64,000 bases of DNA from Gammaproteobacteria bacterium. GTDB taxonomy: Bacteria > Pseudomonadota > Gammaproteobacteria > Steroidobacterales > Steroidobacteraceae. A program made the translations under genes and the position numbers. Below, piece by piece: positions 36,574 through 45,496 of the stretch. The notes under the pieces are model-generated. The model made no database searches. It saw nothing but the letters and a program-made list of their open reading frames with translations, and was not told where the DNA came from. Location of the stretch: NCBI GenBank assembly GCA_005878835.1, contig VBMV01000051.1:1-64000 (forward strand), in the 5' to 3' direction. Numbering within the stretch: the first letter of the stretch is position 1; each line of letters opens with the position of its first letter.

Positions 36574-37701
36574 GTGGCCCTGACCAGCAGCGAGCGCGAC
36601 CGCTACCAGCGTCATCTGGCACTCACCGAGATCGGCGCGGCCGGACAGGAGAAACTCAAAGCGGCCCGCGTGCTGGTGGTCGGCGCCGGCGGGCTCGGCT
36701 CGCCGGCCGCGCTGTATCTGGCGGCCGCAGGTTGCGGCACCGTGGGACTGGTGGACTGCGACCGCGTGGAGCTCTCCAATCTGCAGCGCCAGGTGTTGTT
36801 CGACAGCAGCGGCATCGCGCGCTCCAAGGCCGAGGCCGGGCGCGAGCGGCTCGCGAGCCTGAATCCCGAGATCCGGGTGCTGGCCCATGCGCTGGAACTG
36901 AAGGCCGCCAACGTGCGCGCGCTGTTCCGGGACTACGACCTGGTACTCGATGGCACCGATCGCCTCAGCACCCGCTACCTGATCAACGACGCCTGCGTCA
37001 TTCTCGGCTTGCCGCTGGTGTCGGCGGCGATCCACCGCTTCGAAGGCCAGGTCATGACTTACGTGCCCGGCCGGGGGCCGTGCTACCGGTGCGTGTTCCC
37101 GCAGGCGCCCGAGGGCGGGGTTGCCAATTGCGCGCAGGCCGGGGTCTTGGGCGTACTGCCCGGTGTGCTGGGCACCCTGCAGGCGACCGAAGCGATCAAG
37201 CTGATCACCGGCGTGGGCGAGCCGCTCACCGGTCGGCTGCTGACCTACGACGCGCTCGAGATGCGTTTCCACGAGTTCCGCGTCGCGCGCCGGCCGGAGT
37301 GCGCGGTGTGCGGCGATGCGCCCACGATCAGCGAGCCGCGCGACCCGGCGGCGCCGCCCACCGGGACCGGGCCTGCGGTGCGCCGGCTCACGGCCGCCGC
37401 CCTGCACGAGCTGCTGCGCGACGCAGGCTCGCCCGCACCACGCCTCATCGATGTGCGCGAGCCCTACGAGTACCAGGCCGGGCACCTCGCCGGCGCCATC
37501 AACATCCCGCTCGGGGAGCTGCCGGGCCGCGTGGCGGAAGTCGCGCCTGCGGGCACCACGGTGTTCATCTGCCGCAGCGGTGGGCGCAGCCTCGCTGCTT
37601 GCCAGATGGCCCTCGCCGCGGGGGTGCCAGGGCCGGTAAACCTCGAGGGCGGGATGCTCGCCTGGTCCGCCGAGATCGATCCGGCGCTGCCGGTCGCGTG
37701 A
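36574..37701 (+). CDS. moeB: MoeB/ThiF-type adenylyltransferase with C-terminal rhodanese domain
   Basis: The 375-residue E1-like enzyme has the ATP loop VGAGGLGSPAALYLAAAG and VDCDRVELSNLQRQVLF. LVLDGTDRLSTRYLINDAC follows, and two Cys pairs bind zinc (CYRC and CAVC). The C-terminal rhodanese domain (about 265-370) has LIDVREPYEYQAGHLAGAINIP and the active loop FICRSGGRS with Cys. It should adenylate the MoaD-like carrier and pass persulfide sulfur onto it, all in one protein. The start is a GTG following GGAGGATGATCCC. The fused form is common for MoeBR-type proteins. Confidence 0.93.
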   Translation: MALTSSERDRYQRHLALTEIGAAGQEKLKAARVLVVGAGGLGSPAALYLAAAGCGTVGLVDCDRVELSNLQRQVLFDSSGIARSKAEAGRERLASLNPEIRVLAHALELKAANVRALFRDYDLVLDGTDRLSTRYLINDACVILGLPLVSAAIHRFEGQVMTYVPGRGPCYRCVFPQAPEGGVANCAQAGVLGVLPGVLGTLQATEAIKLITGVGEPLTGRLLTYDALEMRFHEFRVARRPECAVCGDAPTISEPRDPAAPPTGTGPAVRRLTAAALHELLRDAGSPAPRLIDVREPYEYQAGHLAGAINIPLGELPGRVAEVAPAGTTVFICRSGGRSLAACQMALAAGVPGPVNLEGGMLAWSAEIDPALPVA

Positions 37702-37755
37702 GCTTGTCCGGGTGCAGGCAGTGCGCAGCGTGCGCCGCGGCGGCCAGCGGCCGTT

Positions 37756-38514
37756 TCAGGCGTCGGGGTGGCAGCGCGACTTCGCGAACCACGACGCCGG
37801 TTTGGGCTGGGGCGCCAGCCGGACGCCGGCCTTGATGAGCTCGAACGCCGCGCGCGGCTCATCCACGAACTCGAACAGCCGCAGATCCGCGGCTGCGATG
37901 GTGCCGTGGCGCACCAGCGCCTCGAAGTTCACCACTTCCTTCCAGAACGCCGAGCCGTAGAGGAACACCGGAATCGACCGGTCGAGCTTGCGGGTCTGCG
38001 CCAGCGTCAGGATCTCGAACAGCTCATCGAACGTGCCGAAGCCGCCGGGAAACGCCACCAGGGCGCGCGCCAGGTGCGCGAACCACAGCTTGCGCATGAA
38101 GAAGTAGTGGAACTGGAAGCCGAGCTCCGCAGTGATATACGGGTTGGGACGCTGCTCCTGCGGCAGACCGATGTTGAGCCCCACGCTGCGGCCTCCGGCG
38201 AGCGCTGCTCCCCGATTGGCGGCCTCCATGATTCCCGGGCCCCCGCCCGAGCAGACGAGCAGGCGTTCCCCGGGGAGCGAGCGGCTCCATTCGGTCACGA
38301 GCCGCGCGAGCTCCATTGCCTCTTCGAGGTAGCGGCCCAGGGGGCCGCCGACGCGCACGCGCGCCGAGCCGAAGAACACCACGGTCGCGGTGACTCCCGC
38401 GGCATTGAAGGCGCGCAACGGCGCCAGATACTCGGACACGATCCGTATCGGGCGTCCCTCGTCCGAGTCGACAAATCCGCGATCGTGGTAAGCCAGCGGG
38501 GGTGTTGGCATCAT
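37756..38514 (-). CDS. LOG family (TIGR00730) Rossmann-fold nucleotide hydrolase
   Basis: The 252-residue protein has VVFFGSARV near residue 45 and the phosphate motif SGGGPGIMEAANRGA near 90. PGGFGTFDELFEILTL (near 155) is the PGGxGTxxE signature. LOG proteins hydrolyse nucleoside monophosphates, for example cytokinin riboside phosphates, to base and ribose phosphate. The N-terminal extension of about 30 residues is long for the group, as in the larger bacterial subfamily. It is convergent with the MoeB gene and divergent from the PIG-L gene. Confidence 0.92.
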   Translation of the reverse strand: MMPTPPLAYHDRGFVDSDEGRPIRIVSEYLAPLRAFNAAGVTATVVFFGSARVRVGGPLGRYLEEAMELARLVTEWSRSLPGERLLVCSGGGPGIMEAANRGAALAGGRSVGLNIGLPQEQRPNPYITAELGFQFHYFFMRKLWFAHLARALVAFPGGFGTFDELFEILTLAQTRKLDRSIPVFLYGSAFWKEVVNFEALVRHGTIAAADLRLFEFVDEPRAAFELIKAGVRLAPQPKPASWFAKSRCHPDA

Positions 38515-38568
38515 CCGCCAAGTTTACCCCACTGACGCGGCGACATTTTGCCAGGCGCCAGGCGTTCG

Positions 38569-39489
38569 ATGAGTGCCCGCCCTACGGCCGCGCTGCTCGC
38601 CGCGGCGGCTCTCGCCGTGCGCGCCGCCGGGTGCACCGCCGCGCCGGCGGCCGCGGCGCCGAGCCTGCCGCACCTCGACGCGCAGACCTCGCTCCTGGTG
38701 GTGGCGCCGCATCCGGACGATGAGACCCTGTGCTGTGCGGGCGTCATCCAGCGCGTGGTGCGCGCCGGCGGGCGCGCGAGCGTTGTGTGGATCACCAGCG
38801 GGGATGCCTCCGAGCTCGACCTGCTGCTGATCGAGAGGAGCCTGTTCGTAAAGCCGGAGAAGGCGCGCGCTCTGGCCGCAACGCGCATGCGCGAGGCACG
38901 CGAGGCGAGCGCGCGACTGGGCGTGCCCGAGGCCGGACAGTTGTTCCTGGGCTACCCCGACCGCGGCGTGCTCAGGCTCCTGACCGATCACCGCGCCACG
39001 CCCTACACCTCGGGCTCCACGGGCGCGGCGGCGGTTCCCTACCGCGCCGCGCTGTTTCCGGGCCATCCTTACACGGGCGAGAGCCTCGAGCGCGACTTCG
39101 CCGCGGTGCTCGAGCGCGTACGGCCGACGCTGATTCTCGCGCCGAGCCCGCGCGACAGCCATCCGGATCATCGCGCCACGGGGCTGCTCACCATCGCCGT
39201 CAGCACACGCCGTGGGTTGCCCGACGTACGCTACTGGATCGTGCATGGCGGGGAAGGCTGGCCCAGCCCGCGGGGACTGCTGCCGGGCGTGCCGCTCACC
39301 GCGGCCCCGCGCAGCCGTGGGCTGGCGCTGGCGGTCTTCGCACTGGAACCCGCCGAGGAGGACCGCATGCTGGAGGCGCTGCGCGCCTACGACACGCAGA
39401 TGCGCACGCTGGCGCCGTTCCTGCTCGCGTTCGTGCGCAGCACCGAGCTGTTTGCGTCGCTCCCGGGAGCGCAGCTCGCGCCACAGTAG
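38569..39489 (+). CDS. PIG-L family deacetylase, exported
   Basis: The 306-residue zinc enzyme has LVVAPHPDDETLCCAG near residue 45 (the HPDDE metal site) and PRDSHPDHRATGL near 200 with the third His. An Ala-rich hydrophobic N-terminus containing VRAAGCTAAP suggests export, possibly as a lipoprotein with Cys near 23. The family removes acetyl groups from GlcNAc-containing lipids or sugars such as mycothiol or bacillithiol precursors. The substrate here is unknown. The ATG at 38569 was preferred over an upstream TTG. The gene overlaps nothing and is convergent with the cardiolipin synthase gene. Confidence 0.88.
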   Translation: MSARPTAALLAAAALAVRAAGCTAAPAAAAPSLPHLDAQTSLLVVAPHPDDETLCCAGVIQRVVRAGGRASVVWITSGDASELDLLLIERSLFVKPEKARALAATRMREAREASARLGVPEAGQLFLGYPDRGVLRLLTDHRATPYTSGSTGAAAVPYRAALFPGHPYTGESLERDFAAVLERVRPTLILAPSPRDSHPDHRATGLLTIAVSTRRGLPDVRYWIVHGGEGWPSPRGLLPGVPLTAAPRSRGLALAVFALEPAEEDRMLEALRAYDTQMRTLAPFLLAFVRSTELFASLPGAQLAPQ

Positions 39490-39508
39490 CCGCAGGCGCT
39501 CCGCAGCC

Positions 39509-40657
39509 TCAGCGCCAGCGATCGAGTTGGCGATCGAGCACGCCAGCGATGCCCTCGCGCAGGCGATCGAGCCAGGCGCGCTGCCGCCAGTGGCGGCGGC
39601 TGAGCGCGCGCGATACGGCGAAATCCCGTTCAAACAGCGCCGCCGCCGCATCGGCAAAGCGCGCGTCGGCGATCTCCTGGTTGGCCTCCAGGTTCCAGCG
39701 GAAGCTCCAGCGATCGAGATTGCTCGAGCCGATCGATACCCAGTCGTCGCACAGGATCATCTTCGCGTGCAGCATGCGCGGCTGGTACTCGAATATCTTC
39801 ACACCGTTGCGCAGCATCCTGCCATAGAAGCGGCGTGCCGCCTGGCGCACCCACGGATGGTCGGTGCGCGCGCCCGGCACCAGCAGCCGCACGTCCACGC
39901 CGCGGCGCGCCGCCCGGCGCAGCGCCTTGCGAAAGCGGCGCGAGGGCACGAAATACGCGCTCATGATCCAGGCGCGCGTCGCGGCACAGTCGATGCGGCG
40001 CAGTACACCATTGGCGAGCACCGAGCGCTGCCGGGCCTCGCTCAACGCCAGGCGGCCCGCGGCGCCGCCGGCGCGCGGCGCGCCCGGCGGCGGCTCCGGC
40101 AGCGCCAGCTCCGGCCCGCAGCGCCGCCAGGTGCGCGCGAAGGCGCGCTGCCAGTCGCTGATCACCGGACCCTCGATCTCGACCATCAGCTCGCGCCACG
40201 CTCCGCGCGGGGCGCCGGGTGCGAAGTCGTCCGTGAGACCTGCGCCGCCCACGAACGCCACGCTGCCGTCGATGAGCAGGAGCTTGCGATGGTCGCGCAA
40301 CAGGTTCGCGAGCCTGTTTCGCAGGCGCAGCGGGTTGAACAAGCGCAGCTCCACGCCCGCATCCAGCAGCCCCCGGCGATCGGCGCGCGTGAATCCCAGG
40401 GCGCCGAAGGCATCGAGCACCAGGCACACGCGCACGCCGCGGCGCGCGGCCCGCGCGAACGCCTCGCTGAAACGCGTAGCGACGGCGCCCGAGCGGACCA
40501 GGTACATCTCCAGCAACACGTAGCGGCTCGCGGCATCGATCGCCTGCAGCATGCGCGCGAAGAAGTCCCCGCCATCATCGAGCAGCCGGAATTCGTTCCC
40601 CGCCCGCCACGGCCAGCCCGTGGTCGTAAATTGATCGGGATCCCGGCCGGCCGTCAT
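39509..40657 (-). CDS. Cardiolipin synthase-like phospholipase D family protein
   Basis: The 382-residue protein carries two HKD motifs: DHRKLLLIDGSVAFVGGAG near residue 113 and LHAKMILCDDWVSIGSSNLD near 290. LLEMYLVRSGAV and RGVRVCLVLDAFGA lie between the start and the first motif. The two motifs make one active site that transfers phosphatidyl groups. The length and lack of N-terminal membrane helices point to the ClsB/YbhO type, active at the membrane face. It makes or remodels cardiolipin. The gene is preceded by 89 bp with only a doubtful 27-residue frame. Confidence 0.9.
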   Translation of the reverse strand: MTAGRDPDQFTTTGWPWRAGNEFRLLDDGGDFFARMLQAIDAASRYVLLEMYLVRSGAVATRFSEAFARAARRGVRVCLVLDAFGALGFTRADRRGLLDAGVELRLFNPLRLRNRLANLLRDHRKLLLIDGSVAFVGGAGLTDDFAPGAPRGAWRELMVEIEGPVISDWQRAFARTWRRCGPELALPEPPPGAPRAGGAAGRLALSEARQRSVLANGVLRRIDCAATRAWIMSAYFVPSRRFRKALRRAARRGVDVRLLVPGARTDHPWVRQAARRFYGRMLRNGVKIFEYQPRMLHAKMILCDDWVSIGSSNLDRWSFRWNLEANQEIADARFADAAAALFERDFAVSRALSRRHWRQRAWLDRLREGIAGVLDRQLDRWR

Positions 40658-40746
40658 GAGCGAACAATGACCGACCCGCGCACCAGATGCCAGATCCTGC
40701 TGCTGTTGGCGTTACTGTGCCGGTTGTGCGCCGCCGGCACGCCACG

Positions 40747-41526
40747 CTAACGGTGCATGCGGGACGCGGCATCATGCTCTTGTTCCAGGGTGACCACGGT
40801 ACCGGCCACCAGGTACAGGACCGCGAACCAGGCGAGACTGCGGGTGAGAAAGATATCGAGCGTGCGGTAGATGACCGGCGTGTGAGTGAACGCCTGCGTA
40901 GCCTGCACGGCGCCGATGAGGATCGCGGCGGCCGCGACCAGCGTCAACACCGGCCCGACCGAGGAGCGTGGTGCGCCCGGCCCGGCGGGTACCGCCGCCG
41001 GCGCGGGCAGGCGCCGGTACCACAGCGTCATTGCGGCCAGTCCGAACGCCGAGCTCAGGTACTGCAGAACGTGGCAGACCGTACCAATGTACCAGCCGAA
41101 GCTCACCGGCGCGCTGAGCGCCGCGACCCGACGCACCATCCAGCCATCGGTATGGGTGAAGGAGTCCCACAGCAGGTGGGTCCACGCGCCGAGGATGATC
41201 GACACCCCCGCCAGAGCCCATTCGAGCGGCCGCCGGCTGAAGGGCGCGAGCGCGGCGAGGCACAGCCGGCGGGCCCGCGGGGACAGCAGCGCGGTGAGCG
41301 GCCGGCGCAGCACAGAGACGCACCCCAGCGTGGCATACCCGAGCACCAGGCAGGTCGTGTACGAGCCCGTGACGGAGTGAGTCTCGGGCCCGAAGTGGCC
41401 GAAGCGCGCCGGCACGTAGTACGGCAGATCGGGAATCATGGCGCCGATGATCAGCGGCGCGGTGCGCAGGTACCTCAGACCGCGCAGCGGCAGGATGGCG
41501 GCGGGATGCGCGAGTGTGAACGGCAT
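40747..41526 (-). CDS. DUF4184 family membrane protein
   Basis: The 259-residue protein has MPFTLAHPAAILPL at its start and IIGAMIPDLPYYV next. GAWTHLLWDSFTHTDG carries the conserved His and Asp residues of DUF4184, a family thought to be a membrane-bound hydrolase-like fold. Six or so hydrophobic segments follow to about residue 250. Function is unknown. It is 10 bp upstream of the glucoamylase stop region, in the same direction, so it may be the last gene of the glucan unit. Confidence 0.85.
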   Translation of the reverse strand: MPFTLAHPAAILPLRGLRYLRTAPLIIGAMIPDLPYYVPARFGHFGPETHSVTGSYTTCLVLGYATLGCVSVLRRPLTALLSPRARRLCLAALAPFSRRPLEWALAGVSIILGAWTHLLWDSFTHTDGWMVRRVAALSAPVSFGWYIGTVCHVLQYLSSAFGLAAMTLWYRRLPAPAAVPAGPGAPRSSVGPVLTLVAAAAILIGAVQATQAFTHTPVIYRTLDIFLTRSLAWFAVLYLVAGTVVTLEQEHDAASRMHR

Positions 41527-41536
41527 GCGCGCGCCC

Positions 41537-43900
41537 TCAGCCCGACCCCCGCGAGCGCGTGCTCACGCGGATGCGGAAGTCCGTGCCGATCCAGTTGGCT
41601 CCCGAGCGGAATGTCAGATCGATGCAACGGCCGGCACGCAGCTGCGAGGTATCGATCTGCAGCAGGTGCAGACCGAGCGGGTTCGCCGCCGTGTCCTGCT
41701 CGCGCACGTCCTGCCAGCCGTCGAGCCCCCAGCGCACGGCTCCCGGCTCCAGCAGAGCGACCGTGAGCGCACAGCCTTCGGGCAGCTCCGCCGCCGGAGC
41801 CTGCTGGCACCAGATGACGCGGGTGAGCGTCGGGCGCTCGCCGCGGTAACGCTCCCACACCGAATCGGGGCGGTCGAACGCGCGCCCCAGCAGCCGCGAG
41901 GCAACCAGCTTCACATACTCGGCGTGCGTCCACACGAGCGGCATCGCCGCCCCGCTTGGCCGGCCGGGACTGAGGCGGCGTGCGGGGATCGGCGCCGCGT
42001 CCCACACCTGTTCGGGCAGCATGCCCCCGGTCGAGGTCATGCGGGTCATCGCGAGCAGGAACGGCAGTGCGTCGCGTCCGCAGCTCAGCTCGTAATGACC
42101 GCGCTCACCGGTCAGCAGGGGCCAGGCGCGCCCCCGGCCGGTGCCGTCGTAGGCGCTGCCGTCGTCGTGCTCGCCGTAGCCGTCCCCGTTGTAGCGATGC
42201 CAGCAGGGACCTGAGGGCGTTTCGACCTTCAACAGCGCATCCGCCACCTTCAGGCTCGCCAGGATCAGCGGATCGTCGGCGCGCCGCAGGCCGAAGCGCA
42301 CCAGCTGCAGGAAGTCGACGCTCACCTGCGCGCTGGCCGGCAGGCCCGGATCGACCTGCAGGTTCTTGATCGGCAGCACGCCCTCCGGCAGGCAGCGGTC
42401 ATCGCCCATGGCCCGTGGCGGGGCGACGCGCACGTAGTAGCCGCGCACGCCGTGCAGGCGCGCCAGCGGCGTGTCGCACGCGGTGGTCCAGTCCTCCAGC
42501 CGCGCATTCCAGTAGTCGGCAAAGGCGAGTGCCAGCGCGCGGGCATCGGCAGGCAGATGGCGCGCCCCGGCCACCAGGGCCGAGATGCACACCGCCAGGG
42601 TGAAGGTGTTGAGACCCGAGTCCTCCTCCCAGCGGTCCTGGTCGCTGACCGGGCCGTGACGCACCAGGAACGACAGCGCGCGGCGAATCATGTCGGCGAC
42701 TTCAGTGCCCTCGAGCGCGCCGCGCTCATCGAGCGCGACCGCGAGCAGCACCGGAAACGCACTCTCGTCGAGCTGCACACCGGGCCAGTAGACCTTGCCT
42801 CCCAGCCACTGGTTCTGGTGCCAGTGTCCGTCGGCATTCTGCGTGGCGAGCAGATACCGCAGCGTGTTGCGCGCCTCGCGCGCCGCGCCGACCGCCAGCA
42901 ACGCACCCGCGCTCTCGACCAGATCGCGCGGCCACACCAGGTGATACCCCTCGCGCTCCTCGCGCGTGTTGCCCCAGGGGACGCTCAAGGACGCCACCAT
43001 GGCACCCGGATAGGTCTTGTCCTGGTGGGTGCGCAACACCATGGTGGAAATGCCCACCTGCTCGGCGCACGCCGGCGGCAGGCCGGCGCACAGAGACTGC
43101 ACCGGTGTACAGTTCGTGTGCCAGAGCGTCCAGCTGCTGCGCTGCCGCTCCCAGGAAATCGCGAAAGGCTCCGACAGCGCGGTGAGCGACAGCGTCGCGG
43201 CCGCCTCGGGGCTGCTGCCGAAGCCGAGCGCCAGCACGGCCTGGCGCGGCAGCTCCCCGAGCAGCGCGACGTTGCCGGGCCCGGCGGCGTCGTACTCCCA
43301 GGTGAGGGCGCCGTTGCGAGCAAAGTCCTGCCAGCCATCGCTGCTGCCGACGAATCCCGCGCTGGCGCGGCCCCAGGCGTCCTGCTGTCGCGGGTTGACG
43401 GCGGCGAGGGCCAGCCCGAAGGGACCCTGCTCCGCCCACAACAGCTTGCGGCCGCGGTGTTGCACGACGGCCGCGCGGTTGTTGGCGCCGGTGCCGCCCA
43501 GGTGTGGCGCGAGCAGCGCGTAGGGGCGCAAAGCCGCATCGCCGTCGAGGGCGGCCTCGATGAGCAACACATCGCGGTGCTCGCACGGCGTCACACGCAG
43601 CGTGAGATCGAAGCGCTCGTGGTGGTGCACGATGTGCACCGCGGGCGCGCCGGGCGCAGCGAGCCGCAGCTCGTGCTTCCACAGCCGCTTCACCTCGACC
43701 CAGAAGCCCGCACCGTCGGCGACGATGAAACCGAGGTCGCGGATCTGCGGCAGGTCAACGCGCGGGTAATAGACCTCGTTGATGATGCCGCCGCCGATGG
43801 TGAACCACAGGCGCGCGTGACCGAGCGAGCTGCCGAGCATTTCCTTGGCGCTGCTGCACCAGGTCGGGGGCAGCCCGGGAGCTCCCGGCGCCGCGCTCAT
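41537..43900 (-). CDS. GH15 glucoamylase/glucodextranase-like enzyme
   Basis: The 787-residue protein has an N-terminal beta-sandwich (about 1-270, INEVYYPRVDLPQIRDLGF) and a GH15 (alpha/alpha)6 barrel. WPRDLVESAGALLAVG is in the barrel, the catalytic acid Glu is in VQLDESAFPVLLA near residue 375, and the base Glu is in WTHAEYVKLV near 657. GH15 enzymes release glucose from the non-reducing ends of alpha-glucans; the N-terminal domain is as in bacterial glucodextranases. No signal peptide is seen, so intracellular breakdown of glycogen-like polymer is likely. It overlaps the upstream glucokinase gene by ATGA. Confidence 0.92.
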   Translation of the reverse strand: MSAAPGAPGLPPTWCSSAKEMLGSSLGHARLWFTIGGGIINEVYYPRVDLPQIRDLGFIVADGAGFWVEVKRLWKHELRLAAPGAPAVHIVHHHERFDLTLRVTPCEHRDVLLIEAALDGDAALRPYALLAPHLGGTGANNRAAVVQHRGRKLLWAEQGPFGLALAAVNPRQQDAWGRASAGFVGSSDGWQDFARNGALTWEYDAAGPGNVALLGELPRQAVLALGFGSSPEAAATLSLTALSEPFAISWERQRSSWTLWHTNCTPVQSLCAGLPPACAEQVGISTMVLRTHQDKTYPGAMVASLSVPWGNTREEREGYHLVWPRDLVESAGALLAVGAAREARNTLRYLLATQNADGHWHQNQWLGGKVYWPGVQLDESAFPVLLAVALDERGALEGTEVADMIRRALSFLVRHGPVSDQDRWEEDSGLNTFTLAVCISALVAGARHLPADARALALAFADYWNARLEDWTTACDTPLARLHGVRGYYVRVAPPRAMGDDRCLPEGVLPIKNLQVDPGLPASAQVSVDFLQLVRFGLRRADDPLILASLKVADALLKVETPSGPCWHRYNGDGYGEHDDGSAYDGTGRGRAWPLLTGERGHYELSCGRDALPFLLAMTRMTSTGGMLPEQVWDAAPIPARRLSPGRPSGAAMPLVWTHAEYVKLVASRLLGRAFDRPDSVWERYRGERPTLTRVIWCQQAPAAELPEGCALTVALLEPGAVRWGLDGWQDVREQDTAANPLGLHLLQIDTSQLRAGRCIDLTFRSGANWIGTDFRIRVSTRSRGSG

Positions 43901-44634
43901 CGCCCGACCGCTGCGCGCTCGCCGGGCAGGCGCAGCCGCCCGTCGCCCCGGCGCCAGAGCCGCAGGCCACCGATGAACGCATTGCGGTTGTCACCGAGCT
44001 GCACGTCCTGCGGCAGGCTCTTCAGGCGCACGGCGTTACCGCCACCGAGCACGACGTAGTCCACCTCCAACGCGAGCTTCAGATGTTCGATCACATCAAG
44101 GACCTTGCGGCGCCACTTCCTGGTGCCGAGTCGCCTGCGGCCGCGCTCGCCGACGTAATCCTCGAAGGTGCGGCCGCGCTTGTAATGCATATGCCCGACT
44201 TCGGTAGGCTCGACCACGCCGTCAATGACGAGGGTCGCGCCCAGTCCCGTGCCCAGCCCGAGAAACAACATGCGACCGCCGCGGTAGCTGCCGATCGCCT
44301 GCATGGCTGCATCGTTGATCACCTTGACCGGCCGGCCGAACGCCTTCTCGAAGTCAAACCCGACCCAGCCCTTGCCCAGGTTGTGGGGCTCGGCGGCGAT
44401 CCTGCCGCGGAACACGAGTCCCGGGTAGCCGATTGACAGCGCGTCAAAGCTGAGGTTGCCGGTGAGCTCGAGGAGCTGGCGCGTCATGCTCGCCGGCGAC
44501 ATCTGCGGCCCGGAGACGAACTTGCGGACCGGGCCGCGTGCATCGACGCGGAACTTCACGTGCGCGCCGCCGATATCGATGACCAGGATGTGGCGCGCAC
44601 GGAAGTTGCCCGGGGTCTTGCTGCTGGCGCGCAT
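43897..44634 (-). CDS. ppgK: Polyphosphate glucokinase-like ROK kinase
   Basis: The 245-residue kinase has the phosphate loop LVIDIGGAHVKFRVDARG near residue 16 and IGYPGLVFRGRIAAEPHNLG. VINDAAMQAIGSYRGG contains the catalytic Asp, and LFLGLGTGLGATLVIDG with EVGHMHYKRG resembles polyphosphate glucokinases. Such enzymes phosphorylate glucose with polyphosphate and sometimes ATP. Its stop overlaps the glucoamylase start (ATGA), so the pair turns alpha-glucan to glucose-6-phosphate. The phosphoryl donor is inferred from family resemblance. No ribosome-site oddity is seen. Confidence 0.82.
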   Translation of the reverse strand: MRASSKTPGNFRARHILVIDIGGAHVKFRVDARGPVRKFVSGPQMSPASMTRQLLELTGNLSFDALSIGYPGLVFRGRIAAEPHNLGKGWVGFDFEKAFGRPVKVINDAAMQAIGSYRGGRMLFLGLGTGLGATLVIDGVVEPTEVGHMHYKRGRTFEDYVGERGRRRLGTRKWRRKVLDVIEHLKLALEVDYVVLGGGNAVRLKSLPQDVQLGDNRNAFIGGLRLWRRGDGRLRLPGERAAVGR

Positions 44635-44749
44635 CGAGCGGATTCTCCCCGGAATCGGCGGCTTTGACCACCGACGCAGCTGCGCGTCGCACGCGGCGAC
44701 GCGCTATGCTGCCGCGCTGTGACGGTCTGAACGAAAGGCGGGGAGTGCG

Positions 44750-45430
44750 ATGATTCGGTCACGTGCGTTGCTTGCTGTGGTGACTGTGCTGAGCGCATGC
44801 GCGGCGTGCTGTGCGGCGCGCGCCGCCGACACCACGATCTCCAAGGTCATGGGTTCCATCGACATCGGCGCGGGTGAGCACAGCGGGGATGTCTCGACGG
44901 TAAACGGATCCATTCATATCGGCGAGAATGCCGTGGTCGGCCGGGCCGACACCGTCAACGGCAGCATCGCCGTCGAGCGCCACGCCACGGCGGCCAAACT
45001 CGTGACTGTCAACGGATCCATTCACCTGAAAGAGGCGGTGCGCGTCGGCGGCAGCGTGCAGGCGGTCAACGGCGCCGTGACGCTCGCGGACGGCGCAGAC
45101 GTCGCCGGCCCGCTGAGCAATGTCAACGGCGCCATACGGGTCGCGGCCGCTCACGTCGGGGGTCTCATCGACACGGCGACGGGTGACATCGAAATCGGTC
45201 CCAACGCACACGTCGACGGCGGAATTCACGTCGAGAAGGACACCAGCTGGTTGCACATCTGGTTCTGGTCCGAGGACACCCCGCGGGTAGTGGTTGGACC
45301 GGGCTCGGTCGTCGGCGGCACCCTCAAGTTCGAACGCAAAGTGAGTCTGTACGTCAGCGACCGGGCAACGATCGGGCCCGTGGAGGGCGCCACCGCAGTC
45401 AGGTTCTCCGGAGACCGCCCGCCCGGGTGA
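44750..45430 (+). CDS. Secreted beta-helical repeat protein, bactofilin-like
   Basis: The 226-residue product starts with a Cys-rich hydrophobic signal (AVVTVLSACAACCAARAAD). About eight turns follow with an xVNGSIxIxE pattern (for example TVNGSIHIGENAVV, TVNGSIHLKEAVRV, NVNGAIRVAAAHV). That fits a right-handed beta-helix as in polymer-forming bactofilin-like proteins, but with an export signal. An aromatic insert, SWLHIWFWSEDTP, interrupts the late turns. The DNA shows partly conserved repeats around GTCAACGGATCCATTCA. GGCGGGGAG precedes the ATG. The role is unknown; envelope structural polymer is the guess. Confidence 0.78.
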   Translation: MIRSRALLAVVTVLSACAACCAARAADTTISKVMGSIDIGAGEHSGDVSTVNGSIHIGENAVVGRADTVNGSIAVERHATAAKLVTVNGSIHLKEAVRVGGSVQAVNGAVTLADGADVAGPLSNVNGAIRVAAAHVGGLIDTATGDIEIGPNAHVDGGIHVEKDTSWLHIWFWSEDTPRVVVGPGSVVGGTLKFERKVSLYVSDRATIGPVEGATAVRFSGDRPPG

Positions 45431-45442
45431 GCGCCGCCGCAA

Positions 45443-45478
45443 AGCCGAACGGCAGAGTGTTACCTCTGCCGCTCGGCT
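45443..45478. terminator. Bidirectional hairpin between convergent genes
   Basis: AGCCGA-A-CGGCAGAG, loop TGTTAC, CTCTGCCG-C-TCGGCT forms a 14-bp stem with one internal mismatch. It lies 12 bp after the plus-strand beta-helix gene and 18 bp after the minus-strand Gly/Ala-rich gene, which is the expected place for a shared terminator. There is no T-tract of note. Confidence 0.6.
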
Positions 45479-45496
45479 GCAGCGCGCTGGTCCGTG

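Noticed and set aside
40667..40750. 27-codon plus-strand frame with a hydrophobic core between two minus-strand genes
   Set aside because: No ribosome site and a very short span with charged ends; it is too weak to call as a gene.
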